64,000 bases of DNA from Phoebastria nigripes (lineage: Eukaryota; Chordata; Aves; Procellariiformes; Diomedeidae), in assembly GCA_035582835.1 (NCBI GenBank), contig JAYKAV010003103.1:418932-482931 (forward strand), given 5' to 3'. This document shows, piece by piece, positions 24,217 to 37,288 of the stretch. How positions within the stretch are numbered: position 1 is the stretch's first letter; every line of letters begins with the position of its first letter. The translations under genes and the position numbers were made by a program. A model generated the notes under the pieces. The model worked only from the letters and a program-made list of their open reading frames with translations. It did not search any database and was not told the DNA's origin.

Positions 24217-26596
24217 CTGCCTTTACCTCAACCCACAAGTTTTCTCATTTTTACCCTTCTGATTCTCTCCCCATCCCCCCAGGGGGAGTGAGCGAGCGGC
24301 TGTGTGGTGCTTAGTTGCTGGCTGGGGTTAAACCACAACAGTCCAATAGCTACCTCTATACAAAAGGGGCATGGAGTGTCCTTTTTATATACCTGATCAC
24401 TCATGCATGCAAATCTAGGCCTGCATTCAGACAATTTTTTGAAGAACAGACTCCTGAAGTTCTGACATACAGACAATTAATGTTAGTTTCATTGGAGCGG
24501 CAAACATTTAGCTTTGTCTTTACATACACTGCAGGAATTTTTCTCCTTATACACCACGTGCTCCACATTCTCATTCTTGACTTCTGTAAGTTATGTTTAC
24601 CGATCTTATTCTGTCCTCACCATGGAAAAATATTAGAAGGTGATTAATTGTCAGAGTAAACCCAGAGCAAAAGAGTGTATCACTGAGCTCACACCAGCAG
24701 ATTCTCTGAACTGTACTAGTCACATATGATGAAACACTCATCTGATAAAACACATCTGCAGAGTCAAGTACCCTTGCACCCAGGAATAGATAGCTCCATA
24801 GGATGCATCTATCATTGACTTTTACATTCTTTTTCACAGCATGTTTTTTACACATTATGAGCAGCTGCAAAAAAGGTGGAAAGACACTCACAGTTTGTCC
24901 TGCTGCAGCAAAAGTTTCAACCACTACAAAGACGGAAATTCACAGTTTGTGCTATACAAAAGATGATGGAGAAACTTTCATCTGCGATGTTAGCTTTCAG
25001 GGTGAATAGAATCCTTTTTTTGACAGAAATAATTGTCTGTCTGACTTAAAGGAGACTTCTGTTTGTTGTCCTTATCATGAATCAATAATTGCTGGTCAAT
25101 TGTTATCCAGATTTTTTTAAGTGCATGAAGTACTTATTTTGCTAAAGCTTTTTTCACACTTAGTTCTTATACAAGTGAGAAATACTACTTGTAGCCTTGT
25201 TATATGGAATTCAAAGTTGTGAAATTTGAGACTATATTAAAAATATGAAGCAAGTCTACAAAATTACAATGAGCCTTTTCTTCCCCTCTGAGTAGAAAGA
25301 CTGACTACTTAGGAAGCAGCAGTAGATTTCTAGTGTATTTTAATAGACAGGATTTCTAACCGGAGATTTCCAAGGCCTCCTTTCTCCTCTACCCATTGGC
25401 TATACAGCGAACTGCCAGTACTTGTGATAAGTATAGAGGGATATGTACTGTAAATAAAAAATTTATTAATTTGGTCCTTTACAGCAGTAATGTTGGATCA
25501 GAAAATTAGTATTTCTGTTCCTTTCATACCGGCTTTCCATTACAGACATGAGAATCAGCCAATTTTCAAATTTTAATAATAGGTGTCTATATCATCTCTC
25601 TATATAACAAGATAATCAAATAATATATTCAGATTTTTTTTGTAGTCTCAAAATTTGATATTAATAGTTTCTTTTTTCTTTGTATGTTATATGTATTGTG
25701 AACAAACTCATTACATTGTCTCTTTTTAAATATATGTATACGTGCATATATATTTATAAATAACTCCAATAGATATTCTTAACAAGAAAGGATTATTTCT
25801 TCTGCACGTAATAAAATTAAAAGTGGCCCTGTTTAAAATTTAAACAGTAAATAATTTAAGGTAAGAGTGATTTTCATTTATTAAATCTTACAAGTTACGA
25901 AAAAATCCATGGTTAGTGTAAAAATAAATTCATTACAAGAGATCAGCTTACAATAACAGGTTTGCTTTCAGTATTTTTCTTTCACATTTGGAAAGAAACT
26001 TAGGAATTTAACACTTCAGAATGATTTACCAAGGTTCTATAATTGTTCGTAGCTTATCTTAAATAGGTCTGCCCAAGAATGTAGTGCTCCTAATGGGAAT
26101 GCATAAAAAATTCTTGAGGAGGAAAGTGTTGAAAAACATTTCAACACAATGTGAAATTCTACAGTTTTTCTAGTTGATCAGCTCCCCAGAATATTTAGGA
26201 ATATCTGAAGCAAGCTGGGAAAAGAATAAATAAGTTAGCACCTTTGTCTATTTTCAGTTACTGTTTTTCCTGCTATGATTTTTTTTTCCCTGTATACCTC
26301 TGCACAGATGGTTTAAAAAATTACAACTGTGAGAAGAACTGTAACATTTCCAGCTCTACCAAGAACATTTTTTTACAGGGCTCTGTATTTTGAAGATTCT
26401 GAGTAATCTGAGTGACTTTTAACATCTTGTGGAACTTCTTCATGGTTCTCCAAACCTGTCAATGAGCAATCAATTTTAGATCAGAAGTCACTATTAATTA
26501 TTAATCCTAGGGATCATATTTCAAATTTGTACCTCAGCTAGGGGCAGAGGACAGAGCTGATGGCTGCTGTTATTATTGAGCACTGAAGCCATTTCC

Positions 26597-26606
26597 CTTT
26601 TTGTTT

Positions 26607-26641
<35 letters not shown>

Positions 26642-26663
26642 TTGGTTGGTTGGTTGGGGGGGG
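26597..26663. repeat. T33 run followed by GTTG units and G8
   Basis: A T run of 33 bases at 26608-26640 passes into (GTTG) units and then eight Gs at 26656-26663. Confidence 0.9.
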
Positions 26664-28124
26664 TTTGACACAGTACAGTCCTCCTAACTTGTAGGTCTTG
26701 ATCTGAGTCTGATTTTTGAACTAAGTTTTTATTTGAAGGAATTTTGCTACATAGGGTTATCTTTGTTATTCCTTAGTGAGTGCTGATATTTATTAGAATA
26801 GCATCTGTAGACTACAGATGTTATTGTTCTTATTCTTATTTAGTAACTATTCTGGCGTAGAGACTTTTAAGATCTTTCAAAAAGCTTGATCTCATTACAC
26901 CAGGTAAATCACAAATGTGATTTGTACATTTTCTGTGCTATTGTCAAGCTCATTTAATATTTGTGGAGACTAAAAATGAAGAAAATAATTTTTCAAGCTT
27001 TCCTTTACAGAAGAAGTCAGCCANCACTCATACTCCGTCCACCCCTATATCCTTTACAATACTAGCTATCATGCCCATTCTCTGTTTCATGTACTTTCTC
27101 ATGAGTATTTTCATCTTTCTTATCCCAGAGACTCAACCATTACTGTTTCTTACTTGCAACTGCCTTTTTAGCTCTCCAGATAGCAAGCTCAAAGTAATAG
27201 GTTGGAAACTGTTGCTCTAGAGCAATTTAANGCAGAATGGCCTTGGCACCTGCTCTATGTCTCTAATTAGTGAATGTTTTTAAATTATAAATGTACCCAG
27301 AAAGAAAGATATTGGCACATGTTTTGATAAATGTAAAATAAAGAATATCTTTTAAAAAAATGATAGGAACATGATTGTGAAGTTCTTCTCTTAGGAATAA
27401 AATGATCCATGCATTGTATTCATGCTTTTACAATTCTGAAATGCACTCTTAATTCATTACTTTTCAAAGACTAGTTAGGCATTCTGTAGAGTTCAAAAAG
27501 ATACAAGAAACTGTAATGTAGACATGATTCATTACCTTAATGTTTTATGGTTCCTTTTTAAAAAATCTGTATTGTCATTCTTCATTAGTCTGAGCGTGTT
27601 GTCTCTGCACAGAAATCGATCCCCTCCTGAGGATTTTATCAAAATGTGGATATAGGTCCACATCTGGCCTCAGACTCACATGAGCAGCCTTCTGTTACAC
27701 CGACAGACAACTTTGAAGACAAGGAACCAGGTCAGACTCAGAGCCAGGGCCCCTGACCCAAATACCTGACAATCTGCATAAACAACTGGAAATGAAAGAT
27801 AGGGCACAAGAATACGACAAAAANCAGTGAAGCTGAAAGCATGTGCTTGAGTTTGAATGGTTTAGTTTAAACTGTGTTTTTTCTTTCTAAATTTCCTTCT
27901 TCAAACTATTTAACACTGTCATGGAGATTGACGTTTCACCACGTTTTGGAAAAGTACATTATAACTACTATTTATGCATAATTTACCAGAAAGTTCTGGT
28001 TTTAAGTGTCTCATTGCTTAGAATTACAGGGTAAGGTCCCTGAGGGATGCACAAGGCATAAAGGCATTCAACCAATTTGTGAAGAAATCATAGAGAAATA
28101 CACCACCGTAGCTACAAGTGACCT

Positions 28125-28160
28125 AAAAAAAAAAAAAAAAAAGGGTAAAAAAAAAAAAGG
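28125..28160. repeat. Interrupted poly(A) tract
   Basis: A run of 18 As, then GGGT, then 12 As. It gives a Lys-rich stretch in a spurious plus-strand frame. Confidence 0.9.
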
Positions 28161-29008
28161 AAAGCATAAATACTATAAATACTACACTTCTGATTTACCA
28201 GCTCTAGGAAAGCTTTAGTAGACGAGCTATTGTTTCTCCATCTTTTATAATATTTTCTTAAAAATAAATATCATACTGTGATGCTTTATCACATTCAAAT
28301 ATTTTTTCATAGACAGAAACCAATATTTATTCTTACTGAATATGTGCTAAATTCGGAAGTGCTTTATATGGAAGAATAAAAATCCTAGATGATGTCTTAG
28401 CAATTTATACTTAAAGGTAAAAACTGCTAGTACTTTCACAACACAAATTATGTTTTTGGTCAGCCCATGTGGGAACATTTAGCATAAAGCTTACCAAAGC
28501 CCTACTAAAATTAATGAGAATTTTCCCAGTGACTATGCTGATACTAGGTTTGCTATTCCATAAACAGTATTTATTTATATAGACTTATATGAGAAATATA
28601 GTGCCACTGTAAGGCAGTATTATTACTTTATCAGCGTGACTGCTGTGATTCATAGGACACTTCTTTGTCCTATTACACCAAGCTTGCATATGTCAAAGTG
28701 GAACCAGGAAAGCCCTTAGTTTAAGGAAACTTTGACATTGCCAGCACAAGCCTTTCCAGTAAATACTGATGTTACAGTTCAGAACGCAACTAGAAAACTG
28801 TCAGCTAGTCCATGTGGATCATGAACCTGAAGGTAATCCTCTAATTCACCCTGCTGTAGTGGAATCTTTGCATTCTCTAAGACAGCAGCAGAACCAGGAA
28901 AAGTGTTACACTAAAATTTCTTTTATTTTTGCTCTTTCTAAGACTGAGTCTTTGTTCTGGAAATAATGGCATAATTTCAGTGTTGCTTGGTAACTGAAAG
29001 ACATACTC

Positions 29009-29066
29009 ATATGTGTACACACACATACACAAAATCATATATATATACACACACATGTATATGCAG
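29009..29066. repeat. (CA)n/(TA)n microsatellite
   Basis: Alternating ATGTGTACACACACA and ATATATACACACACA units. Confidence 0.85.
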
Positions 29067-32000
29067 TGAGATAAGTAAAAGGGGTTTGGCTTTAAAAAAA
29101 AGATGAATTGAAATTCTAGAGAACTGTATCATTTTGCTTATGTTAGAAGCAATATCTTTCTTCTTCTAATAAACTACTGAAATATAAAGATAGAATTCCT
29201 GCTTTTTTTCAGTCTGCAGGGCCAAACTGCAGTGTACGAGACAACAGTCTTATTAAACCAACAGGATATGATAATAACATTGAAGTGCATTTCACAATGC
29301 ATATGTATAAAGACAAAGAGGCAAGGTTACACTGACTGCCTTAATGTTGCCGTTTCCTGACTTCTGGGTGCTTAACTATATAATCTTATTTTCTGTTAAT
29401 GTATTTTTAGACTAGATTACATTGCTTGGCTATTTGCAAAAGATTCCACATGTTAATGATAAATATAAAGCCAGGGCATTCTGAAATGTGGATGCTTGAC
29501 TTACTCTGATAAACAGCCTTTAAAAGCCATTATGGTATAGCATTGAATGTCAGGACCTATTTGCATACAGAACAAATGGCTAAGGAAAAACTGACAATAG
29601 AAACTGTACTTTTATAGCAGTAAATCCATCTGCTATGTTCATTCTTTACAGGCTTAATAGTTAAATAAATATATAATCCACTCATTCCTGCCATGATGAT
29701 CATACACATGATCACTATGCACAACAACTCTGATGATACACTTTGCACAACACCTGTGCTGGTTATCAGTGAGCAGTAGGCAGTTTCTCTTTACAAGAAA
29801 GATAAAGGACTGTTTTCCCTGTAAATTCCAGTGTTGGCTATTTTGCCTTTTGCAATGAAGGAACTCTTCTCTTATACCCTCCAACCACAGCATGAGATTT
29901 GTACACTCTAAGATAAGCAGTAATTCTGCAAGGATTTCCTTCTAGTCTTGAAAGTCTTTCTCCAAAACAAGCAAGTAAGCAAACAGTCCTTTTGAAAGGA
30001 TCTGTAATGTTGGATGAAAAGTAATATACTCACCCTGCCAGGACAAATCATTCAGGTGGGAAATAAGGGCCAATTTGCAAACACTCTGTTTCCCTGATCA
30101 GTAATTGTTTACAGAGAAATCTGGTTAACTCAACTAGGACCATCAGTAGAAACCATTACTCACTAGCAGAAATTAGAGATTTTCATTCTGGGTCTGTGCT
30201 TGCAAGTGCTGTCAATAAGCTTTGAAACTATAAACTTAAGATTTTCATTTTACACTTCTGTCAAATCCTGTTTTCCTTATAAAGTCTGTAGCTAACTCCA
30301 CTTGACAAAGGCCTAATTCACAGTTTTCTTTTTTACCCTTAGGCATTTTTTCCCACTGTTGGTGCAAAAAAGGACTTAGATAAACTGCCACATTTGTTAC
30401 TGTAAATTCCTCACACTCCTGCACACATCAACACTGGCAAGTGCACAGTAAAGGAAACACTTCAAAAAAGAAATACAACTGTTTTGTCTTTGCAAGGATA
30501 AAAAAGCCCACAGAATTAGCTTAAGTTTGGAAGTTTCTTTGACTTTGCTTTCTATTAATAATGACTTCACAAATAAATATACAAACATTTTCTCCCTATG
30601 TGAACAAAGCATAAACACTTCAGCATGAGATTAACTTAATTCCATTGAAAAGCCCTTACACTTCAGATGAGCCATTCATGTATTTAACGTGAAGGCAATG
30701 CTTCAGTTGCCTTCACAGAATAAGGGCTGAATAAAGGTCACTCAGGGTGTTCTTAGACCCTGTAGCTGTGATGGTTTAACAACATGCAGCCAACAAAAAG
30801 GGCATTCCCTCTAACTTTTCCTTCTTCTGCTCCTGTCGGTGCACTTTGTGCAGATAGATGCCTCAGCTATTAAACATGCAAAAATATTCTTTTTTTAAAA
30901 AACTTTTTTCTTAGGTTAATTTTCTGCCAGATTAATGAACTGAGTCAGCTTACCATGAAGTTAGGCAAGCACAAAAGCCAAGACAAATAAGAAGGAAAGT
31001 AGAAGAGACTATGGGAGAAGGGAGAAGAAAAAGTGGCCTTCCCTTCTGGTGAGATATTACATTGGCTCCCTTGTGTTATCTACAGCCACCCTCAGATAAG
31101 ATAACATAAAACTAATGGAAACGAGAGGTAACAGTGTAAAATCACTTACATCTCATTTTATTCCTAAACAAGGGTTTGGTAAATCCAGAAATCTCTTTAA
31201 ATCAAGTTAACATCACCAAATTACCAATTTAAAATAGATGTTCCTGTCTCTTCTCTGGGACTAACAGCTATATTTTCACAGTCTAGCCTTTTTTAACAGT
31301 AGGCTTATGCTTACTGTTTCATACAGTAAGGAAAATTAAGTTTTGAATCACCTGTTGCATAAATAAGCAAGAAAAAAAATTCCAAATGAGCTTTGTTCTT
31401 GATATTTTCTTTCCAAATCCAGTGAGGGACTTAAATATGTGTATCTCTTTAAGGTCAATAATTATCTTCTAGTCTATAGGCATGTTTGGGTCCTTTAAAT
31501 TATACCTGTGGCTAAGTAGTTTGCTAGACAGGAGACAAGTTTTTCACGTCTTGTGTATCAGAATGAACAATGCTAATGAATAAAAACTTACTCTTGACTT
31601 AATAACTTTTGCAAGTTCTCATTGAATTTCAAAATGTATTTTGAAAGAAAGGGCATAAAATACCTGACATCATATTATTGCCATTTTTTTTACACCTTTA
31701 ATGAAATGTCTTATTTCACGCTAAGCCTTGGGCAGTAATCTAGAAACAGAAATCATTTAGCTTTTCTATGCTTTATTAGTTTTCACTTAACACTAGTCTC
31801 TATAGGATTCATTAGGAAATCTCTGAAACACTTCACCTCTCAGAATGACTGGAGCAAAAAGCTGTGCAGCACTGGTCAGAGGGCCACAAACACTTCAGAG
31901 AACTGGCCATAGCAAAGCCAACAGGAAAGGGGAACACTGTGTTTCTTGAAAAGTCAGATAATATATGACCATGATATTCATTATAACACTGGATTATTAG

Positions 32001-33835
32001 TTGATAAGTCATGGGATACTCTGGTGACATTTCCCTCTCCTTTCCAGTAATGGGCAAAACCCCGCGATATCTAGTAAGAGCTCAGTAACTTAAAAAAAAC
32101 TCAGAACATTCTTAGTTGTTTTTAATTCAGTGAAAAGTGTTTTAATAGCTTTTCAATATAATCTTCAGCTCTCTTTCCTCCTGGGATACCAAGCAGATGA
32201 ATATTATTACATCTAGAAATAGTGTCAAGGTTCTCTAATTTATCATGACAAAAGGCCACCACTGTTACCATTTTTCTGCAGAAAGATTTCAATTTACTAA
32301 ATGTTGTCCTTATTAACCTTAACTCTTGTCTGTCATCTCAGCTGGCTTAGATATCTGCTTTTCTGAAAGAAATCTGGTAAGATATAATTTATCCCTAAAA
32401 ATGAATAAAATAAAATAATAAAATAATAATTTAAAAAATTATTTTTAAAAGATAAATTTAAAGGAACTACTTATGCAATAAACCTGTGTTTCTTCAAATC
32501 CTGATATTTGACACAGACCTAGTAAAACTCTGGTGTGTTTTCTGCCCCTAATGAGCCAAATTAGTGTTTGTTATTTTAAGAAGGCATGATTTGTGTTTAC
32601 TGTGCAGGTCTTTTTAGTGCTGATAGAAGATGAGTACTCCTTTTGCATCTGGATGAATGCCATCTGTCTACCTTCTTTTTTATTACTGTTCTTTCTGCTG
32701 TGCACTACCTTTAAAAGGACAAGGAAAACAGTAGATCCCTTTCTACAGTGACACTATCTGCCTTTATTTTTACTTCAGAAAGAAGAAGGAGGATATATTT
32801 ATTTCAAACTGGTTAAATACAACTATTTTCAAAATCCTTTTAAAAATCCAATTTTAAAAAGCATTAGATTTGAAGATGATGTGATGATGATTATTATTAG
32901 CTACTTCTACAACATGAGTGTGTAGGTCCATGCATCAGACAAAGACTACATTTACACATAGATTTAGGAACCACAAATCTATTTTATATTCAGTCACATA
33001 GGAACTGAAGTCTACATCATTCACATCTGATAATGATGAACTGCTAGATANGAACCATGTTCACTCTTTTTTTCTATCTGTGGTCAAAAGAATATTTAAC
33101 TGTTTTCATTGGTTTCAACTAACAAAATGTAGGTACATGTAACATACATGTCTGGAAAGAAGCTGGTACCCTAAGCTCTCTGTACAGTCAATAGAGACAA
33201 AAAGGCTTTTTTATCACACAATTCTTTGGGATGAGATTAGTAATGACCTAGAGAAGTTCTTACCTCTCTCTATTGACCATAAATATAGCTTAGCATGACT
33301 AGCTCAGCTGTAGGCATCTATTATAAATAACTAAATCAAATCAGATCAATCCCACCCTTTTGACCCTGGAAAGTCTTTAACAGGGTGGCTTGATAGTGTT
33401 TCCTCTACCTCTTTCCTTCAAATAGCCTATAACATGTGATTGTGGTATCTTCTTGTGTGAGGATAATATGACACTCCGTTTGGGCAATGGAAATAACTTA
33501 AGCCTGTTTTTACATTCCCAGAATGAGGGAACTTAACTCCAGTATCACTACATTTTACAGCAAGGAGTCTAAAATATCATGCCTTTTATTCTGGCTGTCT
33601 TTTTAACTCTCTGTCATGGTTTTGGCTGGGATAGAGTTAATTTTCTTCCTAGTGCTGTGTTTTGGATTTAGTATGAAAAGAATGTTGATAAGACACTGAT
33701 GTTTTAGTTGTTGCTAAGTAGTCTGCTAGTCAAGGACTTTTCAGTTTCCCATGCTCTGCCAGGTGCACAAGAAGCTGGGAGGGAGCATAGTCGTGACAGC
33801 TAGCCCAACTGGCCAACGGGGTATTCCATACCATG

Positions 33836-33843
33836 TGACGTCA
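33836..33843 (+). promoter_or_regulatory. CRE/ATF-type palindrome in LTR U3
   Basis: TGACGTCA is the consensus cAMP-response element. The same place reads TGACGCCA in the LTR at 23775 and AACGTCAT on the minus strand of the LTR at 62293, so the motif was probably ancestral to the family. Confidence 0.6.
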
Positions 33844-33844
33844 T

Positions 33845-33964
33845 NNNNNNNNNNNNNNNNNNNNNNNNNNNNNNNNNNNNNNNNNNNNNNNNNNNNNNNN
33901 NNNNNNNNNNNNNNNNNNNNNNNNNNNNNNNNNNNNNNNNNNNNNNNNNNNNNNNNNNNNNNNN
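33845..33964. other. Assembly gap of 120 Ns inside an LTR
   Basis: In the sibling LTR at 23775-24340, the segment between the same two flanking motifs is 239 bp (24024-24262). The 120 Ns are therefore probably a placeholder or an underestimate. Confidence 0.8.
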
Positions 33965-34667
33965 TTCTCTCCCCCATCCCACTGAGGGGAAGGGGGAGTG
34001 AGCAAGCGGCTGTGTGGTGTTTGACTGCCTGCCAGGTTAAACCACAACACTCTCTTAGCTTCAGATGAAAAGATTCACTGAATAGCAGAAGGAAGACTAT
34101 GCTAGAAGATTTTGCTTTAATTTTGATAGCGAAAAGATTGCAGCAAGAATCTGAGAAATCATATGACAGTTTTCCTGACAGAAAAGTAGAGACTGGTTTC
34201 TTGCAGCTTAAAAGTGAATTATAAAAGTAACTTCTTTCATCTTTTATTGGGTTAAACAAGTTCATACAACTCAGTCATACTTATGAAAAATAGCCAAATT
34301 TTCCAGAGTTTATAGAAAAATAAAATGAAGATCTTTTAAAGAATTGATGTTGGCCTCAATTACAACAATTGTACTGAGATCATCCGTGCTCATACATGCG
34401 TAATAACAATTTGAAAAAGTAGGCAACATTAAGTTAAATCTGAAGGAGCTTTTTAGAGAAGAATGCAATTGCCAAAATTGTAAGATAAACAGCAGGGCTA
34501 GGCCTTTTCCTTTTATAATTTCTGTAATTTTAAAACATTACCTATCTTTCTTCATTCAGAATATTAGAGGACTTGATGCAAATGTTTTTATCAATGTATA
34601 GTACATGAGAAATTACAAAACACAATGTCCTTCCTTAAAGTTTCTTCTTGTTTCACATTAGGTTTTA

Positions 34668-34694
34668 AAAACAAACAAACAAACAAATAAACAA
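34668..34694. repeat. (AAAC)n microsatellite
   Basis: Five to six AAAC units, the last one interrupted by AAAT. Confidence 0.85.
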
Positions 34695-35732
34695 TTTCTG
34701 GAGATAACATTATTTTGATGCTTGATTTCTCCTGTGTTAATGTGAATATATAGCAAAACTGCACTGAAAACTTCAGTTTTCTGATCAGTTAGTTTTATAT
34801 TATTTAGAGTAAATGCAGTTTTAATGTTTAAGCTCTGTGTTTTAGTGCATTAAGTGTAAAAAAAATTATTGATACTACATCTTTATGGGAAAAAAAACAA
34901 TTTTTAAGCAAGCAGTGCAGAGTTATGTGGTATGGATCTGTTTATTAGAAGTAAACCTTTCTGGCAAAGAAAATTTATTAGTAGTACTATGATTAAGCTT
35001 CATTTATTTTATTATTTACAAAGTGCCAAAAATTACATCTCCTGTCAGAGGTTGGTTGATCACAAAATGCTGATATTCATTTTCTTTTCCTAATGAAAAT
35101 ATCTATGTTCATCACTGATTGTACACTGCTGCATTTCGGTGAATAAAGTGTTAACTAATATACATCATCCAACATATACAGGTAGGTGTGTTTGTCCATG
35201 AATATTTATAAATATAGTTAATGTATAACCATAAGTACATAGTATTCAATCATGCAGGATAAATGTTGAGATGTTGGGTATACTAAGTATCAATTCATGT
35301 GGTACAGATTATGGTTATTAAACATTACTCATACTTACATACTTAAATAGTGGTATTTACATTTACACACACAGTCATTAAAAAAAAAAAAAATCATAGC
35401 AAAATCCTTATCAAGTTCATGGAGTTGGGATTATACTTTTCCTATATAGTGTTATATTTTGAGATTTCATATGTATTTTTAATTTTTAACCAACTATTCA
35501 ATACAATTGCTTCATACCTGTTAGATGAATATAATGAATTCCAGATTTTTTCCATGCAAAGGAAAATACAGTAATTAAGGGTACTACTTAAAGAGTATTT
35601 ACATCTGCATGAAAAGCAGCTATATGGTTAAAAACTGTTGTGACTAGTGAAAGAATCTAAACACACCTTGAGTTAATATTCTGAATCTGGTCCAAGTTTC
35701 TTGCATTATATTGAACTAAACTGCATGAGTCT

Positions 35733-35784
35733 GCATATATACATATCAAAAATATATATATGCCTATGTATATATGTATGTATA
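35733..35784. repeat. TA/TG-rich microsatellite
   Basis: Alternating ATATAT, TATGTA and GTATGT units. Confidence 0.8.
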
Positions 35785-37288
35785 ATCAATAATAAAATAG
35801 AATATTATGGAAGTATCTGTTGCCTTTGTAGAATGCTGCTGCTGCTACCATGTCAAAATAAAACATTCCTTAAATATTTATTGAATTATGCCATGTAACA
35901 ATGCTACATAATAACATTTCTAATGTGTCCTTCTAGAGCAAGCCATAAAATGTAATGTTCTACTAACTTCTCTATCCAATAATTTTGTCTCATACTTTAT
36001 CTGTGTTATATCTTGCATGCTTCTGAAATAACAATGTTATTCATTTTAGTATTATTGTGATTTAGGAATAAGAATGTTAGATGATTATTTAGAAACACCA
36101 CCGAGTGCTATGTGTATATACAAACCTTTATTTAAAGAGAATAACATGCATTAAAATGTCTTTTAAAAATGAACTTAGATGAAAGGCTTCTCAGTATTAG
36201 AATTTTATTACAAAAAACATTTCCTTAGTCTAGCTTTTGATCTATAATTGTACATTATCAGTGGCAAATTTAAGTCTAATTTATTCTCATTATCTAAGTT
36301 ATTTTAATGTTACTATAAACATTTTCTTTGTAATTTAACATAATTAGGATTTTAATTTCAATCACGACTTTTCCCCTGTAATATAGCTTTTATCCTAAAT
36401 GGGAATTATTTTTCAGCTAGCAAAAATCCCTCTATGGTTTGTTTCACAAAATACTCATTCATGCCCATATATAATTAAAATTTAAACCTCATTTTTGCTT
36501 TGTTGAAAATAAGTTCATTTCATACATGATGGATAAACATACACATTGTGGGGTCCAGTTTTCTGAATGCTTTCTTCACTGGGAAATAATGAAAACAGAA
36601 TATGCTAATATTTGTGTATGCAAATACATGTGGGTGGATATGTATATACTAACTCTTTGAAAATATGTGCTATATGTCAGCCTACCTTTTCTAACATTTT
36701 TCAAAACCTGAAACACTTACAAATATTTATCATAAATTAATAAAAAGTTCCACTTTTCCCCTTTCACTTAAAGTACTATGAATGGACATGTATTTATGTG
36801 TATACATATAACCTCAGCAAAAGTTATGTGGAAGGATTTAAATGGCACTGAAAAAAGTGGAAAGACGAGATCTGCAAAAACATTTAATGTCAGACATACA
36901 AAGGTGCTGCTGCTTTCGTCTGAAATACCATTTACAAAAGTGAGCTAAGAGGTGAAGCTCCTTATGACATGAAAGGAAATAATTAGCACCTAACCATGTG
37001 TTCACAACAGCCGTCTTATACTTGCCCTTTTCCTCTACTCATGTTCTACAACTAGCCATGATGGAATCAGGGTACTGGTTGAACTGACCTTGTGCCCAAG
37101 CTAGTATGGATGCTCTTTTATTGGATGAGTAACCAACTATATATAGCCTTTGAAACGCTGAGATGTAGATACTTACATGAGGTTGGCATTCTTCCCTAGA
37201 AGTTATGTGTCTAAAACTTGAAACAGTTTGGAATGAAAAATGAAAAAGGCTATAGGAAGGTTTAGCAGTATTAAGCATTAACCTGATT

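Larger units (their letters stand above)
23775..24340 (+). mobile_element. Solo LTR, avian endogenous retrovirus (family 1)
   Basis: A 566-bp LTR starts with TGACCTGGTTTCGGC and ends with TTAAACCACAACA, so TG and CA ends are present. It is the most complete sense-strand reference for the family in this window. U3 holds the GGCCAACGGGGTATTCCAT block and TGACGCCA, a CRE-like site one base off consensus. A TATA box is at 24032-24037, the polyadenylation signal ATTAAA at 24211-24216, and U5 ends with a GAGTGAGCGAGCGGCTGTGT segment. No primer-binding site, gag, pol or env is adjacent, so it is a solo LTR left by recombination. A GTCC duplicate lies on both sides (23771-23774, 24341-24344), extending to AGTCC if the final A is counted in the duplication. 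Confidence 0.9.
24341..33611. other. Long AT-rich stretch, no gene recognised
   Basis: It holds a T33-(GTTG)-G8 tract at 26597-26663, an A-run pair at 28125-28160, a CA/TA microsatellite at 29009-29066 and an AT-only patch at about 32399-32460. Frames at 24315-24647, 24571-24924, 24803-25009 and 29557-29893 were inspected and show no convincing domain or exon structure. Confidence 0.5.
33612..34049 (+). mobile_element. Solo LTR (family 1), interrupted by assembly gap
   Basis: It begins TGTCATGGTTTTGGCTGGGA and ends GGTTAAACCACAACA, with perfect 5-bp target-site duplications CTCTC at 33607-33611 and 34050-34054. U3 contains a perfect CRE palindrome TGACGTCA at 33836-33843. The following 120 positions (33845-33964) are N, removing the TATA box, R and start of U5. 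Sequence resumes at TTCTCTCCCCCATCCC and continues to the LTR end. A 5-bp duplication with TG/CA ends fits the ERV-L type of avian LTR, but family assignment needs a repeat library. No internal retroviral sequence is attached. Confidence 0.92.
34050..37288. other. AT-rich stretch, no gene
   Basis: It includes (AAAC)n at 34668-34694 and a TA-rich microsatellite at about 35733-35784. The sequence is very A/T-rich and could be intron or 3' UTR, but I see no coding exon. Confidence 0.5.

Noticed and set aside
24803..25009. Cys- and Thr-containing frame considered as a host exon
   Set aside because: No recognised domain, no consistent splice sites, and it starts in a hydrophobic run typical of chance T-rich translation.
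29557..29893. Overlapping minus-strand frames with a membrane-like segment
   Set aside because: The hydrophobic run comes from a local sequence of ATCAT-type repeats, and no gene context supports it.
30770..30880. GATGGTTTAACAACATGCAG region considered as an LTR end
   Set aside because: It only loosely resembles the LTR termini seen elsewhere, with no second end or internal match.
33741..34265. 174-codon and shorter frames across the N run
   Set aside because: They read through 40 or so unknown residues inside an LTR. The apparent length is an artefact of the assembly gap.
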